Under the pieces are notes generated by a model. It was given only the letters and a program-made list of their open reading frames with translations, had not been told where the DNA came from and searched no databases. 64,000 bases of DNA, taken from contig NZ_CABPSK010000002.1 in assembly GCF_902459645.1 (NCBI RefSeq), positions 992,001 to 1,056,000 on the forward strand. Reading direction: 5' to 3'. Below are positions 1 to 8,831 of this stretch, in pieces; position 1 is the first letter of the stretch, and the number at the start of each line of letters is the position of its first letter. The DNA is from Pandoraea pneumonica. GTDB lineage: Bacteria; Pseudomonadota; Gammaproteobacteria; Burkholderiales; Burkholderiaceae. A program made the translations under genes and the position numbers.

Positions 1-360
1 GCGCAGGGCGGTGGCCGCATCGTCATCAATGCGTCCGTGAGCGGGCAGCGCAATCCGAACCCGGGGCTGGCGCTCTATGCCGCGTCCAAGGCGGCGGTCA
101 TTTCGTTGATGCGCTCGGCCGCGATGGAATGCGCGCCTCGTGGCATTCGCATCAATGCGGTCGCGCCGGGACGCGTGGTGACCGACATGATGCTGGCATC
201 GGGGATCGCGGATATTTCGGCAGTGGCCGCAGGGCTGCCGCTACGACGGATGGGGCGGCCTGACGAAGTCGCCGAAGCCGTCGTTTGGCTGGCGTCGGAC
301 GAGGCGTCGTTCGTCGTCGGCCACGTATTGGCGGCGGACGGCGGGTTTATGGCGTCGTGA
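1..360 (+). CDS. Short-chain dehydrogenase/reductase (SDR), C-terminal part only
   Basis: The reading frame is open from the first base, so the N-terminal NAD(P)-binding glycine motif lies outside the window. The visible 119 residues hold the SDR active site: a serine in the INASVS strand about 14 residues before YAASK, which supplies the catalytic Tyr and Lys. The tail (GRPDEVAEAVVWLASDEASFVVGH, split here at 20: GRPDEVAEAVVWLASDEASF) ending in a DGG turn is typical of classical SDRs of the FabG type. The substrate cannot be told from this part. The gene converges on the sensor kinase gene, with 26 bp between them. Confidence 0.9.
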   Translation, partial: AQGGGRIVINASVSGQRNPNPGLALYAASKAAVISLMRSAAMECAPRGIRINAVAPGRVVTDMMLASGIADISAVAAGLPLRRMGRPDEVAEAVVWLASDEASFVVGHVLAADGGFMAS

Positions 361-386
361 GCCCTGCGCCCTAGTGGCCGTGAAGC

Positions 387-1502
387 TCACCGTGTCACGG
401 CAGGCCAACTCATCTCGAAACGCGCGCCGCCCAGTGTCATCGGGTCTGTCGCCACCACTCGGCCGTGGTGGGCGCGCAAGACTTGCTCCGTGATGGCGAG
501 GCCCAAGCCATAGCCGCCCGTTCTTCGGTCCAGCCGAACGAACGCGTCGAAGATGCGCTTGCGTTCGCTCTCGGGAATACCGGGCCCGTCGTCTTCCACG
601 TAAATTTCCACATTGCCGTGCCGCAGCCGCAGCCCGACGACGATGCGCGATGCGGCGTACCGGCTCGCGTTTCGCAGCAGATTGCGCATCGCATAGGACA
701 TCAAGCGCTTGTCCATCACGACCTGCAACGAGGCGTCCAATTCGGTTTCCAGCGTGATGTCGCGATCGGCGTATAGCAGCGTGGCGTCTTGCACCTGTGC
801 TGCGAACCAATTCGCTACCGACGTGGCTTCGACGTGCGATTGCAACGAGCTGTACTCCAAGCGCGCGAAAGTCAGGCTCATGTCGATCAATTCGTCGAGT
901 TCGGTCACGTCCTGATCGATGCTCTCGAGCGCCTGTTCGCACGCATCCGCTGGCGAAGACGGATCGCGCAACACTTCCAGTGCAAACCGTAACCGTGCCA
1001 GCGGCGTGCGCAGTTCGTGCGAGATACCGTTGGTCAGGTCGCGTTGCGTGGCAATCAACTTCTCCATGCGCTCGGCCAGCGCATTGAGCGTTCGGGCGAG
1101 CGGGCCGATGATCACGCTGTAGGATTCGCGCGCCCGGGTATGAAACCGTCCACCGCTAAAGTCGATGGCCCGCTCGCGCACCATCACCAGATCGACCCAT
1201 ACCGGGCGCATCCAGCGATAAGCGACGAACGCGGGCAACGCCAAGGTGGCGAGAATGCACGGGACGAGAAACTTCGCCGTCAGCAGATGTTCGTGAAGCC
1301 AAGCACCCGGCAGGCTGACGATCAGCAATGCGGCAGGTACCGCGAGCACCAGCAGACACAGCGACAACATGCGCGTGTAGGTGCGCACGTAGAGGCGCGA
1401 CCAACTGGGGCGCCGGTCGGCGCGGGTATCGGTCCACGAGCGCCGGAAGCGTTGCCATCGGAGGCGGCAGTAGCGGTAGGGCTGAAAAGGGTGGCCGCGC
1501 AT
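387..1502 (-). CDS. rstB: Sensor histidine kinase, RstB-like
   Basis: Inner-membrane sensor kinase of 371 residues, partner of the response regulator encoded 54 bp upstream. Two hydrophobic segments lie near residues 45-69 and 76-98, followed by a HAMP-like linker (about 99-150), the phosphoacceptor motif SHELRTPLARLRF with His162, an N box around 261-273 (RNLLRNASRYA), and the G1 (EDDGPGIP) and G2 (GYGLGLAI) ATP-binding boxes. The two membrane segments are separated by only about six residues, so there is almost no periplasmic sensor domain; E. coli RstB is longer (433 aa, from memory). Assignment to RstB rests mainly on the neighbouring RstA-like regulator. The signal sensed is unknown. Confidence 0.85.
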   Translation of the reverse strand: MRGHPFQPYRYCRLRWQRFRRSWTDTRADRRPSWSRLYVRTYTRMLSLCLLVLAVPAALLIVSLPGAWLHEHLLTAKFLVPCILATLALPAFVAYRWMRPVWVDLVMVRERAIDFSGGRFHTRARESYSVIIGPLARTLNALAERMEKLIATQRDLTNGISHELRTPLARLRFALEVLRDPSSPADACEQALESIDQDVTELDELIDMSLTFARLEYSSLQSHVEATSVANWFAAQVQDATLLYADRDITLETELDASLQVVMDKRLMSYAMRNLLRNASRYAASRIVVGLRLRHGNVEIYVEDDGPGIPESERKRIFDAFVRLDRRTGGYGLGLAITEQVLRAHHGRVVATDPMTLGGARFEMSWPAVTR

Positions 1503-1556
1503 GTGGGTTCCGACGAAGTGTGACGTGAAGACTGGTGATGTTGTGTCGCCCGGCGT

Positions 1557-2261
1557 TCAATCCCAGTCCGACTTGTTGAGCTGATAGCCCTTGCCGCGCA
1601 CGGTCAGAATGCGCTGCGGCGGTGTGGTGTCGTCGCCCAGCTTACGACGCAGTTTATAGATACCGCCGTCGACGGAGCGGTCGACCCCATCGAATTCGAC
1701 GCCGCGCAGTTGCCGCACCAGATCGTCTCGCGTGACAACCTGACCGGCCGAGCGCGCCAGCGCCCAGAGCAAGTCGAACTCTGCCGACGTCAGATCGGGC
1801 GTCGTGCCGTTGGGCAGCGTCACCGTGCGGTTGCCACGGTCGATCTTGAACTTGCCGAAGGTGATCGATTCTGGCTGTGCGGCGGACGACGGACGTTGCA
1901 CGTTACGGCGCAATTGCGCTTTGATGCGCGCGAGCAGCACGCGCGGTTGCACGGGTTTGTGCACGTAATCGTCGGCCCCCAATTCCAGCCCGAGCACTTC
2001 GTCGAACTCTTCGTCGCGCGCGGTCACCATGATGACGATGCCGTCGTAATGCTCACGCGCCTCGCGGCACACCTGAAAGCCGTCCTTGCCGGGCAGGTTC
2101 ACGTCGAGAATGACCAGATCGGGGCGGCGTTTGACGATCGCCTGAACCGCCCGCGCGCCATCGAGCACGGTATCGACTTGATACCCGTGCTTTTGCAGGT
2201 AGCCGGCGACCAGCGCTGAGAGGCGAGCGTCGTCTTCGACGAGAAGAATCCGGGTGGGCAT
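1557..2261 (-). CDS. rstA: Two-component response regulator, RstA-like (OmpR family)
   Basis: A 234-residue DNA-binding regulator. The receiver domain (1-120) has the acidic pair ED at 9-11 and phospho-acceptor Asp53 in ILDVNLPGKDG. The C-terminal winged helix (about 135-230) contains FDLLWALARSAGQ and LRGVEFDGVDRSVD and ends in Trp-Asp; these recall E. coli RstA closely. I chose the ATG at 2261, giving MPTRILLVEDD, because the 57 residues available upstream in frame are outside the fold. It is transcribed leftward ahead of the kinase gene, probably as one operon, and divergently from the MarR-GNAT gene. Confidence 0.9.
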   Translation of the reverse strand: MPTRILLVEDDARLSALVAGYLQKHGYQVDTVLDGARAVQAIVKRRPDLVILDVNLPGKDGFQVCREAREHYDGIVIMVTARDEEFDEVLGLELGADDYVHKPVQPRVLLARIKAQLRRNVQRPSSAAQPESITFGKFKIDRGNRTVTLPNGTTPDLTSAEFDLLWALARSAGQVVTRDDLVRQLRGVEFDGVDRSVDGGIYKLRRKLGDDTTPPQRILTVRGKGYQLNKSDWD

Positions 2262-2428
2262 GTTCGAAATGGCGGCAGGCGAAGGGGGAGGGGGCAGCTT
2301 CGGCCAGCAGTGTAGTGGGTTCTCGCGCGTTGTGACGCTCTGTCGACAAAACGCGACAATTCTCCATGAAGTGCGACCGACCGATTCGCACAGTGACGAA
2401 AATTTCCGCCTTGCTAAAGTTGTAATGT

Positions 2429-2454
2429 GCAACTATATTGTTGCGAAGCGCAAC
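2429..2454. promoter_or_regulatory. Two overlapping palindromes upstream of the MarR-GNAT gene
   Basis: gcaac-N6-gttgc (2429-2444) shares its right arm with a second perfect dyad, gttgcg-N3-cgcaac (2440-2454). Both are built on the same TTGC/GCAA half-site and end 17 bp before the ATG at 2472, in the divergent promoter region shared with rstA. The position and dyad type suit a MarR-family operator, probably autoregulatory. That role is inferred. Confidence 0.55.
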
Positions 2455-2471
2455 CGAAATGCAGGCAAGCC

Positions 2472-3443
2472 ATGGATATTTCCGATCTTAACGCCGGCTC
2501 GCGAGAAGCCACGATTCTCGAACTGCGGGAGTTCTCGCGCAAGCTGGTGCGTGAGCTAGGCTTCATGCGCACGACATTGGCCGATAGTGATCTGGCGCCT
2601 TCCGCCGTTCATGCCGTCATCGAAATCGGCGCGCATCCGGGTGTCAACGCCAAGGACTTGGGCGGATTGCTGCGGCTCGATAAGTCGAATACCAGCCGTC
2701 AGTTGGCAAAACTGGAGGCCTCGGGGCTTGTCACGCGCGTCGCATCGAAGGACGACGCGCGCACTTCCACGCTGCAATTGACGCCGTCCGGGCAGGCACT
2801 GCGCAAACGCATCGACCGGTTTGCCACGGATCAGGTGTCCAATGCGCTGCGGCGACTGGTGCCGGCCGATCAGCAGGCCCTGGTCCGCTCGCTGGCGCTG
2901 TACGCCGATGCGCTGGCGGTCGACAACGCGGGGAAGCCCAATGCCGCGAATGCCGACGCGCCCACCGTGCAGCAGGGGTACGTGCCCGGCTGCATCGGCG
3001 ATATCGCGAGCCTGCACGCGCGCTTCTACGCCGAGCACTGGGGCTTCGGGGCGTTTTTCGAGAAACGGGTGGCGACGGAATTGGCGGCGTTTGCCGGGGC
3101 GTTGCCGACGGACGGCAAAGCGATCTGGCTTTGCGTCGAGAACGGCCGCACGCTGGCATCGCTAGCCATCGACGGAGACCTCGCCACTGGTGTGGCGCAC
3201 CTGCGGTGGTTCATCGTCGACGATGCCTTGCGCGGCACCGGCATTGGACGCCAGTTGATGTCGCAGGCGATGCAATTCGTCGACGCGCAATACCGGGAAA
3301 CCTATCTCTGGACGTTCAAGGGGCTGGACGCCGCGCGCCATCTTTACGAGTCGTTCGGCTTCCAGCTCACCTCCGAGTCGTCGGGCGCGCAGTGGGGGAC
3401 CGAGGTCACCGAGCAGCGCTTTACTCGCACGCGTCCGTCTTGA
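2472..3443 (+). CDS. MarR-type regulator fused to GNAT acetyltransferase
   Basis: A 323-residue fusion. Residues 1 to about 140 form a MarR winged helix (LLRLDKSNTSRQLAKLEASG as recognition region, then the wing SKDDARTSTLQLTPSG). Residues about 165-315 form a GNAT domain with the acetyl-CoA loop RGTGIGRQL and a YESFGF motif near the end. MarR-GNAT fusions are a known architecture, but the acetylation substrate is usually unknown. I chose ATG 2472 rather than the in-frame ATG at 2427 because the latter lies inside the palindromic promoter region. It converges on the cysteine-synthase-like gene 15 bp downstream. Confidence 0.85.
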   Translation: MDISDLNAGSREATILELREFSRKLVRELGFMRTTLADSDLAPSAVHAVIEIGAHPGVNAKDLGGLLRLDKSNTSRQLAKLEASGLVTRVASKDDARTSTLQLTPSGQALRKRIDRFATDQVSNALRRLVPADQQALVRSLALYADALAVDNAGKPNAANADAPTVQQGYVPGCIGDIASLHARFYAEHWGFGAFFEKRVATELAAFAGALPTDGKAIWLCVENGRTLASLAIDGDLATGVAHLRWFIVDDALRGTGIGRQLMSQAMQFVDAQYRETYLWTFKGLDAARHLYESFGFQLTSESSGAQWGTEVTEQRFTRTRPS

Positions 3444-3458
3444 AGGGCGGGCACGGCC

Positions 3459-4400
3459 TCATGAAGTCAAGTGTTCGGCAAACGTCTTCAGGTACTTCAT
3501 GCCGGTATCGCACATGATGGTGACGACAGTGGCGTCGGGCCCGAGTTGTTCGGCAAGTCGCAAGGCTGCTGTCACATTGGCGCCCGTGGACGTACCGCAA
3601 AACAAACCCTCTTCCGCAGCCAGCCGAAACGCCATAGCTTTCGCTTCGTCGGTCGACACGCGCTCGATGTGATGGGCAATCCCGTCGCGCCAAAGCGGCA
3701 CGACGTACCCCGCCCCGATGCCGTCGATCTTGTGCGCGCCCGACGGTCCGCCCGATAACACCGCCGACTCTGCGGGTTCCACGGCAACGACGCGGATGTC
3801 GGCGTCGCGCTGGCGCAGCGTCTCGGCGATACCGCGCAACGACGCTGCCGTGCCGACGCTTTGCACGAAGCCGTCGATACGGCCGCCTGTCTGCGCCCAA
3901 ATTTCATCGGCCATCAGCGTGTAGGCATGCAGTTGGTCGGTGTTTTCCATTTGCGCAGTGAGATACGCACCGGTCTGCTCGGCAATCCGATGGGCTTCGC
4001 GAATCATGTCTTTCGTCAGCCGCTCGGTCTGTTTGCCGTTTTCGCTGGGAATCAGCGTGAGCCGCGCGCCAAGCAGACGCATGTGATCGAGCTTCTCTTT
4101 CGAGAACGCGTCCGACGTCACGATGTGCAGCGGATGCTTCTTGACTGCGCAAATGAGCGCCAACGACACGCCGGTGCTTCCGCCCGTGTACTCGACGACG
4201 GCGCCGCCGGGCGGTAACCGTCCGTCGGACTCGGGCGCTTCGATCATGGCGAGCGCCATGCGGTCTTTCATGCTGCCGGTAGGGTTCTGGGTTTCCAGCT
4301 TCACGAAGATGCGCGCGCTGTTCGCGGGCACGACATGCTGAAGCGGCAACAAGGGCGTGTTGCCGATGGTGTCGAGAATGGAAGTCGGGGAGGCGTTCAT
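3459..4400 (-). CDS. PLP-dependent cysteine synthase family protein
   Basis: A 313-residue fold-type II PLP enzyme. The Schiff-base lysine lies in NPTGSMKDR (about residue 45), the phosphate-binding loop is close to GGSTGVSLAL, and a C-terminal CGTSTGANV stretch follows. The family includes O-acetylserine sulfhydrylase (CysK/CysM), cystathionine beta-synthase-like enzymes and 2,3-diaminopropionate synthases. Specificity cannot be decided: the usual TSGNTG loop reads TGGSTG here. It is monocistronic and divergent from the GlxA-type regulator, which may control it. Confidence 0.8.
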   Translation of the reverse strand: MNASPTSILDTIGNTPLLPLQHVVPANSARIFVKLETQNPTGSMKDRMALAMIEAPESDGRLPPGGAVVEYTGGSTGVSLALICAVKKHPLHIVTSDAFSKEKLDHMRLLGARLTLIPSENGKQTERLTKDMIREAHRIAEQTGAYLTAQMENTDQLHAYTLMADEIWAQTGGRIDGFVQSVGTAASLRGIAETLRQRDADIRVVAVEPAESAVLSGGPSGAHKIDGIGAGYVVPLWRDGIAHHIERVSTDEAKAMAFRLAAEEGLFCGTSTGANVTAALRLAEQLGPDATVVTIMCDTGMKYLKTFAEHLTS

Positions 4401-4511
4401 CGGGGGCGCTCGCTAGTGTCTCGTCATGACGTTCAGGGGGCGGTCCATCTGCTGTGATAGCCGCAACACGACAAAGTCTAGACCCGGCTGCCGTCACAAA
4501 CTATAGTCGGG

Positions 4512-4532
4512 AATGACATTATTCGAGTCATT
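4512..4532. promoter_or_regulatory. Inverted repeat just before the GlxA-type regulator start
   Basis: aatgac-N9-gtcatt forms a perfect 6-bp dyad ending 6 bp before the ATG at 4539. A possible -10 hexamer tatagt lies at 4502-4507, so the dyad would fall at the transcription start and could block expression. No good Shine-Dalgarno sequence is visible between dyad and ATG. The binder may be the regulator itself; this is inference. Confidence 0.35.
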
Positions 4533-4538
4533 TACGAC

Positions 4539-5504
4539 ATGAAGCTTGCCATTCTCGCGCTCGACGGCGTATTCGACACGGGCCTCACTGTGTTGATGGA
4601 TACCTTCTCCACCGCCAACGAACTGGCCGCCATGCAGGGCTTTCCCGTGCCGCCGTTCGACGTGCACGTGGTTGGCGTGCGCAAGCGTATCCGTACCGCG
4701 CTCGGGTTCTCGTTACCGGTGGAATCTGCGAGCGCCTTGCGTCAAGCCGACTGGGTGGTCGTGCCCGCACTCAATGCCAAGCAACCCGACGCCTTGAGCG
4801 AAGCGCTAGCGCGCCCCGACGTGCGCGACGCCATTGGGCACCTACGGCGCTGGCACGATGTCGGCGGTAGCGGCGTGGCCGCCGCGTGTATCGGCACGTT
4901 CCTGCTTGCAGAAACCGGTTTGCTCGATCAACGCACCGCGACGACGACGTGGTCGCTCGCGCCATTCTTCCGGCAGCGATATCCGGCGGTCGATCTCGAT
5001 CACTCGAAGATGCTCGTGGCGTCGGCGCGCATCGTCACGGCGGGCGCGATGATGGGGCATCTCGATCTCGCGCTCTGGCTGGTGCGTCAGGCAAGCCCTG
5101 AATTGGCGGCGCTGGTGGCGCGTCTGATGCTCGTCGATACCCGCTCGTCGCAAGCCCGGTATGTTATTCCCGACTTTCTGGCCAATGCCGATCCGCTGAT
5201 TGCGAAGTTCGAGCGCTGGGCGCGTGAGCGGTTGTCGTCGGGATTTTCGCTGCAAGACGCCGCCAATGCACTCGCCGTCGGGCCGCGCACGCTACAACGC
5301 CGTACCGAGGCGGTGCTCGGCAAATCGCCGTTGGCCTTTTTTCAAGACTTGCGCATCGAGCGGGCACAGCACCTCGTCTCGCTGGGCCGCGATCTCGAAT
5401 CGATTGCGGCCGAAGTGGGCTACGCGGATTCCGCCACCTTGCGCACGCTGCTGCGGCGTAAGCTCGGGCGCGGTGTGCGCGAGCTTCGCGCGGAAATGCG
5501 GTGA
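4539..5504 (+). CDS. GlxA-family AraC-type transcriptional regulator
   Basis: A 321-residue regulator with an N-terminal DJ-1/PfpI-like domain (1 to about 180, starting MKLAILALDGVFDTGL, with an AACIGTFLLAETGLLDQR nucleophile-elbow-like region) and a C-terminal double helix-turn-helix AraC domain (about 215-320, GFSLQDAANALAVGPRTLQR). GlxA-type proteins are DNA-binding activators in which the amidase-like domain is thought to sense small molecules. It is divergent from the cysteine-synthase-like gene, a likely target. Confidence 0.88.
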   Translation: MKLAILALDGVFDTGLTVLMDTFSTANELAAMQGFPVPPFDVHVVGVRKRIRTALGFSLPVESASALRQADWVVVPALNAKQPDALSEALARPDVRDAIGHLRRWHDVGGSGVAAACIGTFLLAETGLLDQRTATTTWSLAPFFRQRYPAVDLDHSKMLVASARIVTAGAMMGHLDLALWLVRQASPELAALVARLMLVDTRSSQARYVIPDFLANADPLIAKFERWARERLSSGFSLQDAANALAVGPRTLQRRTEAVLGKSPLAFFQDLRIERAQHLVSLGRDLESIAAEVGYADSATLRTLLRRKLGRGVRELRAEMR

Positions 5505-5507
5505 TCG

Positions 5508-5543
5508 CGGTATCGGGGGTATCGGGAGCATCGGTGCATCGGG
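5508..5543. repeat. Short degenerate tandem repeat
   Basis: Directly after the GlxA-type stop codon the sequence repeats a unit close to gtatcggg about four times (tatcggggg, tatcggga, gcatcggt, gcatcgggg). It fills the 46-bp gap to the convergent Lrp-type gene. No function is evident; replication slippage is the simplest origin. Confidence 0.5.
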
Positions 5544-5550
5544 GAAGCGC

Positions 5551-6024
5551 TTACCCAAGCACGCCGTCCATCGGCACTTCCAGACCGACCTTCACGTTGC
5601 TCATCGAGACGAGCGTCTTGAAGCGCTTCACGTTGTTGCTCTCGAAGAACAACGCGCGCGTCAGTTCGGTGTACTGCGCCATGTTCTGCACGACCATGAT
5701 GACCACGAAATCGCATTCGCCCGCGACGTAATAGCACTGCTGCACCTGCGGGCACGCGAGAAAGCTGCGCCGCATGGCGTCGAGCAGATCGAGCCGTTCG
5801 TTCTCGACTTCGACTTCCGTGATGATCGTGAGCGGATAGCCCACGCGCGCAGGGTCGATCAGCGATACGGTCTTGCGTGTCACGCCCTCGTCGGTGAGCT
5901 TCTTCAGACGGCGGTTGACGGCGGCGGACGAGAGATTCACCTGCGCGCCGAGCGCATGCTGGGGCGTCGTGGCGTCTTGCTGAATCGCGGCGAGCAAGGC
6001 GATGTCGTAGCTGTCGAGCGTCAT
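5551..6024 (-). CDS. Lrp/AsnC-family transcriptional regulator
   Basis: A 157-residue regulator with an N-terminal helix-turn-helix (about 5-55, LGAQVNLSSAAVNRRLKKL) and a C-terminal RAM effector-binding domain (about 65-150, including CYYVAGECDFVVIMVVQNM). Lrp/AsnC proteins bind amino acids and form octamers. It is divergent from the carbamoylase-type hydrolase, diaminopropionate ammonia-lyase and amidohydrolase genes and is probably their regulator. The 172-bp gap holds an AT-rich stretch around 6028-6065 suited to an Lrp-type site. Confidence 0.9.
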   Translation of the reverse strand: MTLDSYDIALLAAIQQDATTPQHALGAQVNLSSAAVNRRLKKLTDEGVTRKTVSLIDPARVGYPLTIITEVEVENERLDLLDAMRRSFLACPQVQQCYYVAGECDFVVIMVVQNMAQYTELTRALFFESNNVKRFKTLVSMSNVKVGLEVPMDGVLG

Positions 6025-6196
6025 GGGCGCAATAAAAATTCGATTTTGTTAGCGAAAACGCGCAATTCGTACGCGTCGTCCGGAATATTATTCAGGTCAT
6101 CCGATGATACTCCGCCAGCGGTAACGCGCCATCTGCCCGGGTGGCGGGGCTCCGAGGGCGTCCAAGTCACACGCAGGTCTACGACAGCACCGTCTC

Positions 6197-7510
6197 ATGT
6201 CCCACAACGAACCCACTTCCGCCGCCGCTGCTTCGACGGCTTCTTCAACCGCTTCACTCCGCCTGAACGGCCCCTTGCTGCTGCAACAACTGCGCGCATT
6301 GGGCGAGATCGGTGCCGATCCCGTCAACGGTGGCCGCACCCGCGTCGCGCTGACCGACGCCGAGAAAGCGGGCCGCGATCAAGTCGTCGCGTGGATGCGC
6401 GAACTCGATCTCGACGTGCGCGTCGACCGCATCGGCAACATCTTCGGTACGCTGCCGTCCGACGCGATGGATGCCGACGGCAATGCGTTGCGCCCGCTCA
6501 TGATGGGCTCGCATATCGATACCGTCGTCAACGCAGGGGCGCTGGATGGTTGCTATGGCGTGCTCGGCGGTTTGGCCGTCGTGCGTGCGTTCCGCGAGGC
6601 TGGCATCGTGCCGTCGCGTCCGATCACGGTGGTGGCTTTCACTAACGAGGAAGGCGCGCGTTTTCATCCCGACATGATGGGTTCGCTCGTGCACGCGGGC
6701 GGGTTTTCGCTCGACGAAGCACTGGATGCGGTCGGTACGGACGGTGCGCGGCTCGGCGACGAGTTGGTTCGTATCGGCTACGCAGGAGACATGACGCCGG
6801 GCACGCTGGTGCCGCACGAATATCTCGAACTGCACATCGAGCAGGGGCCGATTCTGGAGGCCGAGGGGCTGCAAATCGGTGTGGTGGAAAACCTGCAAGG
6901 CATTTCGTGGCAGCAGATCACGATCGACGGCAACGCCAATCACGCCGGGACAACGCCCACGCATCTGCGCCACGACGCCGGTTATGTCGCTGCTGCCACG
7001 GTGACCGAGTTGCGCCGCCTCGCGCGTGAATCGGGCACCACGCTGGCGACGGTTGGCACGATGCAACTTTCGCCGAGCGTGATCAACGTGATTGCGCGCC
7101 GGGCGGTGTTCACGGTGGATATGCGCGATCCGGACGAGCAACGCTTGGCGGCGAGCGAGGCCCGTTTGAGCGAGTTTCTGACGCAGATCGCGCAGGAAGA
7201 AGGCGTGCGCGTCACGACGGAGCGTTTCGCGCGCTTCTCGCCGGTTGTGTTCGACGGCGCATTGGCCAACGTCATCGCCGAGTGCACGGAAAAACGAGGG
7301 CTGTCTTACAAGCGGATGACCTCGGGCGCGGGGCACGACGCCCAAATGATTGCGCGCATCGCACCCGCCGCGATGATTTTCGTCCCGAGCCGTGGCGGTA
7401 TCAGCCACAACCCGCGCGAGCATACCGACGACGATCAACTGGTGAACGGCGCACACGTGTTGCTCGACGTGGTCGCGCACCGGCTCGGCGTCGCGTCGCC
7501 CGCGCTGTAA
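6197..7510 (+). CDS. Zn-dependent hydrolase, hydantoinase/carbamoylase type (M20 family)
   Basis: A 437-residue amidase of the N-carbamoyl-L-amino-acid hydrolase/allantoate amidohydrolase group. Metal and catalytic motifs are all present: GSHIDTVVNAGALDGCYG (His and bridging Asp), TNEEGARF (Glu pair), EQGPILE, the dimerisation-domain HAGTTP and the C-terminal SGAGHDA. The family removes carbamoyl groups from N-carbamoyl amino acids or ureido compounds in the cytosol. It begins a rightward cluster with diaminopropionate ammonia-lyase (52 bp downstream) and a second M20 enzyme. Confidence 0.88.
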   Translation: MSHNEPTSAAAASTASSTASLRLNGPLLLQQLRALGEIGADPVNGGRTRVALTDAEKAGRDQVVAWMRELDLDVRVDRIGNIFGTLPSDAMDADGNALRPLMMGSHIDTVVNAGALDGCYGVLGGLAVVRAFREAGIVPSRPITVVAFTNEEGARFHPDMMGSLVHAGGFSLDEALDAVGTDGARLGDELVRIGYAGDMTPGTLVPHEYLELHIEQGPILEAEGLQIGVVENLQGISWQQITIDGNANHAGTTPTHLRHDAGYVAAATVTELRRLARESGTTLATVGTMQLSPSVINVIARRAVFTVDMRDPDEQRLAASEARLSEFLTQIAQEEGVRVTTERFARFSPVVFDGALANVIAECTEKRGLSYKRMTSGAGHDAQMIARIAPAAMIFVPSRGGISHNPREHTDDDQLVNGAHVLLDVVAHRLGVASPAL

Positions 7511-7562
7511 TCGACCTGCGCGGCATCGTCGCCCCCCAATATCGCAATACTGGAGTCCCCCC

Positions 7563-8768
7563 ATGCTGTATCTCAACCCCCGCGCGTCGCGCGTGCCGTA
7601 TCCGGCTGAACTTCAAGACATCATGAGCATGGCGCGTGCGAGCGAGAGCCGCGCATGGTTGATGCAATGGGATGGCTTGCGCGAGGGCAGCACGCCGTTG
7701 CGCGATCTGCCGGATTTGGCGGCGTCGCTGGGGGTGCAGAGCGTGCAGATGAAGGACGAAGCGCTGCGCTCGCCGCTGGGCAGCTTCAAGGCATTGGGGG
7801 CGCCCATCGCGCTGGTGCGTCAGATTCTGCGCACGTTCGAAGGGCGTGGGTTCACGGCGCAGACGCTGTTTGCCGGTGCCCATAGTGATGCGCTCGCCGG
7901 GTTCACGGCGATCAGTGCGACGGACGGCAATCATGGCCGGGCGCTAGCGGCTGCGGCGCAACGCATTGGCTGTCCCTGTGTGATCGTGCTGCACGCTCAC
8001 GTGAGCGAAGAGCGCGAACAGGCGATTGCCGCTTACGGCGCGCAGATCGTGCGTATCGCGGGCAACTACGACGCCTCGGTGACGGAGGCGGCGGCGCTGG
8101 CGGAGCGACATGGCTGGCACGTGATTTCGGACACGTCTTACGAAGGCTACGAAGCCATCCCACGCGACGTGATGCAGGGCTATGGCACCATCGCTGCTGA
8201 GGTTGTGGAGGCGTTGGCGGCACCGCCCACGCATGTCTTTCTGCAAGGGGGCGTTGGTGGATTGGCCGCAGGCGTCGTGAGTTATTTGTGGGAACGCTGG
8301 GGCGCGCAGCGTCCGACGTTTGTCGTGGTTGAACCGGTGCAAGCCGATTGTCTTTTCCAAAGCGCGATCGCGGGCCAACCGGCGCAGGCGACAGGCACCG
8401 TCGATTCGGTGATGGCAGGACTGGCGTGCGGCGAGACGTCGCCGCTGGCGTGGCGCTTCCTGCAAACGTCGGTCGACGGCTTCATGACCGTGAGCGATGC
8501 GCAAGCGGTGGACGCGATGCGGCGTCTTGCGCAAGGAAGCGAGAACGATGCGCCGTTCGTTGCTGGCGAGTCGGGCGTGGCCGGGCTTGCCGGGTTGATG
8601 GCCGCGGCAGCATCGCCTGAGAAGGCTTCGGCGCTCGGCCTGAATGCCGGTTCGCGTGTGCTGCTGATCAACACCGAAGGGGCGACGGCACCGTCCGTCT
8701 ATGCGGAACTTGTTGGGGAAACGGCTGAGGTCGTTGCAGATCGTCAACGCGCGTGGCTGTCTCGCTGA
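7563..8768 (+). CDS. dpaL: Diaminopropionate ammonia-lyase
   Basis: A 401-residue PLP enzyme converting 2,3-diaminopropionate to pyruvate and ammonia. The N-terminal block KDEALRSPLGSFKALGAP places the Schiff-base lysine at residue 76, as in E. coli YgeX (DpaL), and the chain has that family's usual length. The glycine-rich phosphate-binding loop GGVGGLAAG is visible in the second half. In E. coli ygeX lies next to a peptidase-like hydrolase (ygeY) and hyuA; the same company is seen here. Substrate is inferred from family. Confidence 0.88.
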   Translation: MLYLNPRASRVPYPAELQDIMSMARASESRAWLMQWDGLREGSTPLRDLPDLAASLGVQSVQMKDEALRSPLGSFKALGAPIALVRQILRTFEGRGFTAQTLFAGAHSDALAGFTAISATDGNHGRALAAAAQRIGCPCVIVLHAHVSEEREQAIAAYGAQIVRIAGNYDASVTEAAALAERHGWHVISDTSYEGYEAIPRDVMQGYGTIAAEVVEALAAPPTHVFLQGGVGGLAAGVVSYLWERWGAQRPTFVVVEPVQADCLFQSAIAGQPAQATGTVDSVMAGLACGETSPLAWRFLQTSVDGFMTVSDAQAVDAMRRLAQGSENDAPFVAGESGVAGLAGLMAAAASPEKASALGLNAGSRVLLINTEGATAPSVYAELVGETAEVVADRQRAWLSR

Positions 8769-8787
8769 TATCGCTGATATCGCTGAT
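8762..8787. repeat. 9-bp tandem repeat at the dpaL 3' end
   Basis: Nearly three copies of tcgctgata run across the dpaL stop codon. The first copy contains the stop itself, so slippage would not change the protein. Small repeat of no evident function. Confidence 0.5.
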
Positions 8788-8831
8788 GCGGGGCGCAGGC
8801 GCCTGCCTTTCTAGATTCCAAGGAACTGACC

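Noticed and set aside
5200-6645. 481-codon plus-strand frame spanning the GlxA tail, Lrp gene and carbamoylase start
   Set aside because: Overlaps three well-supported genes and has no domain.
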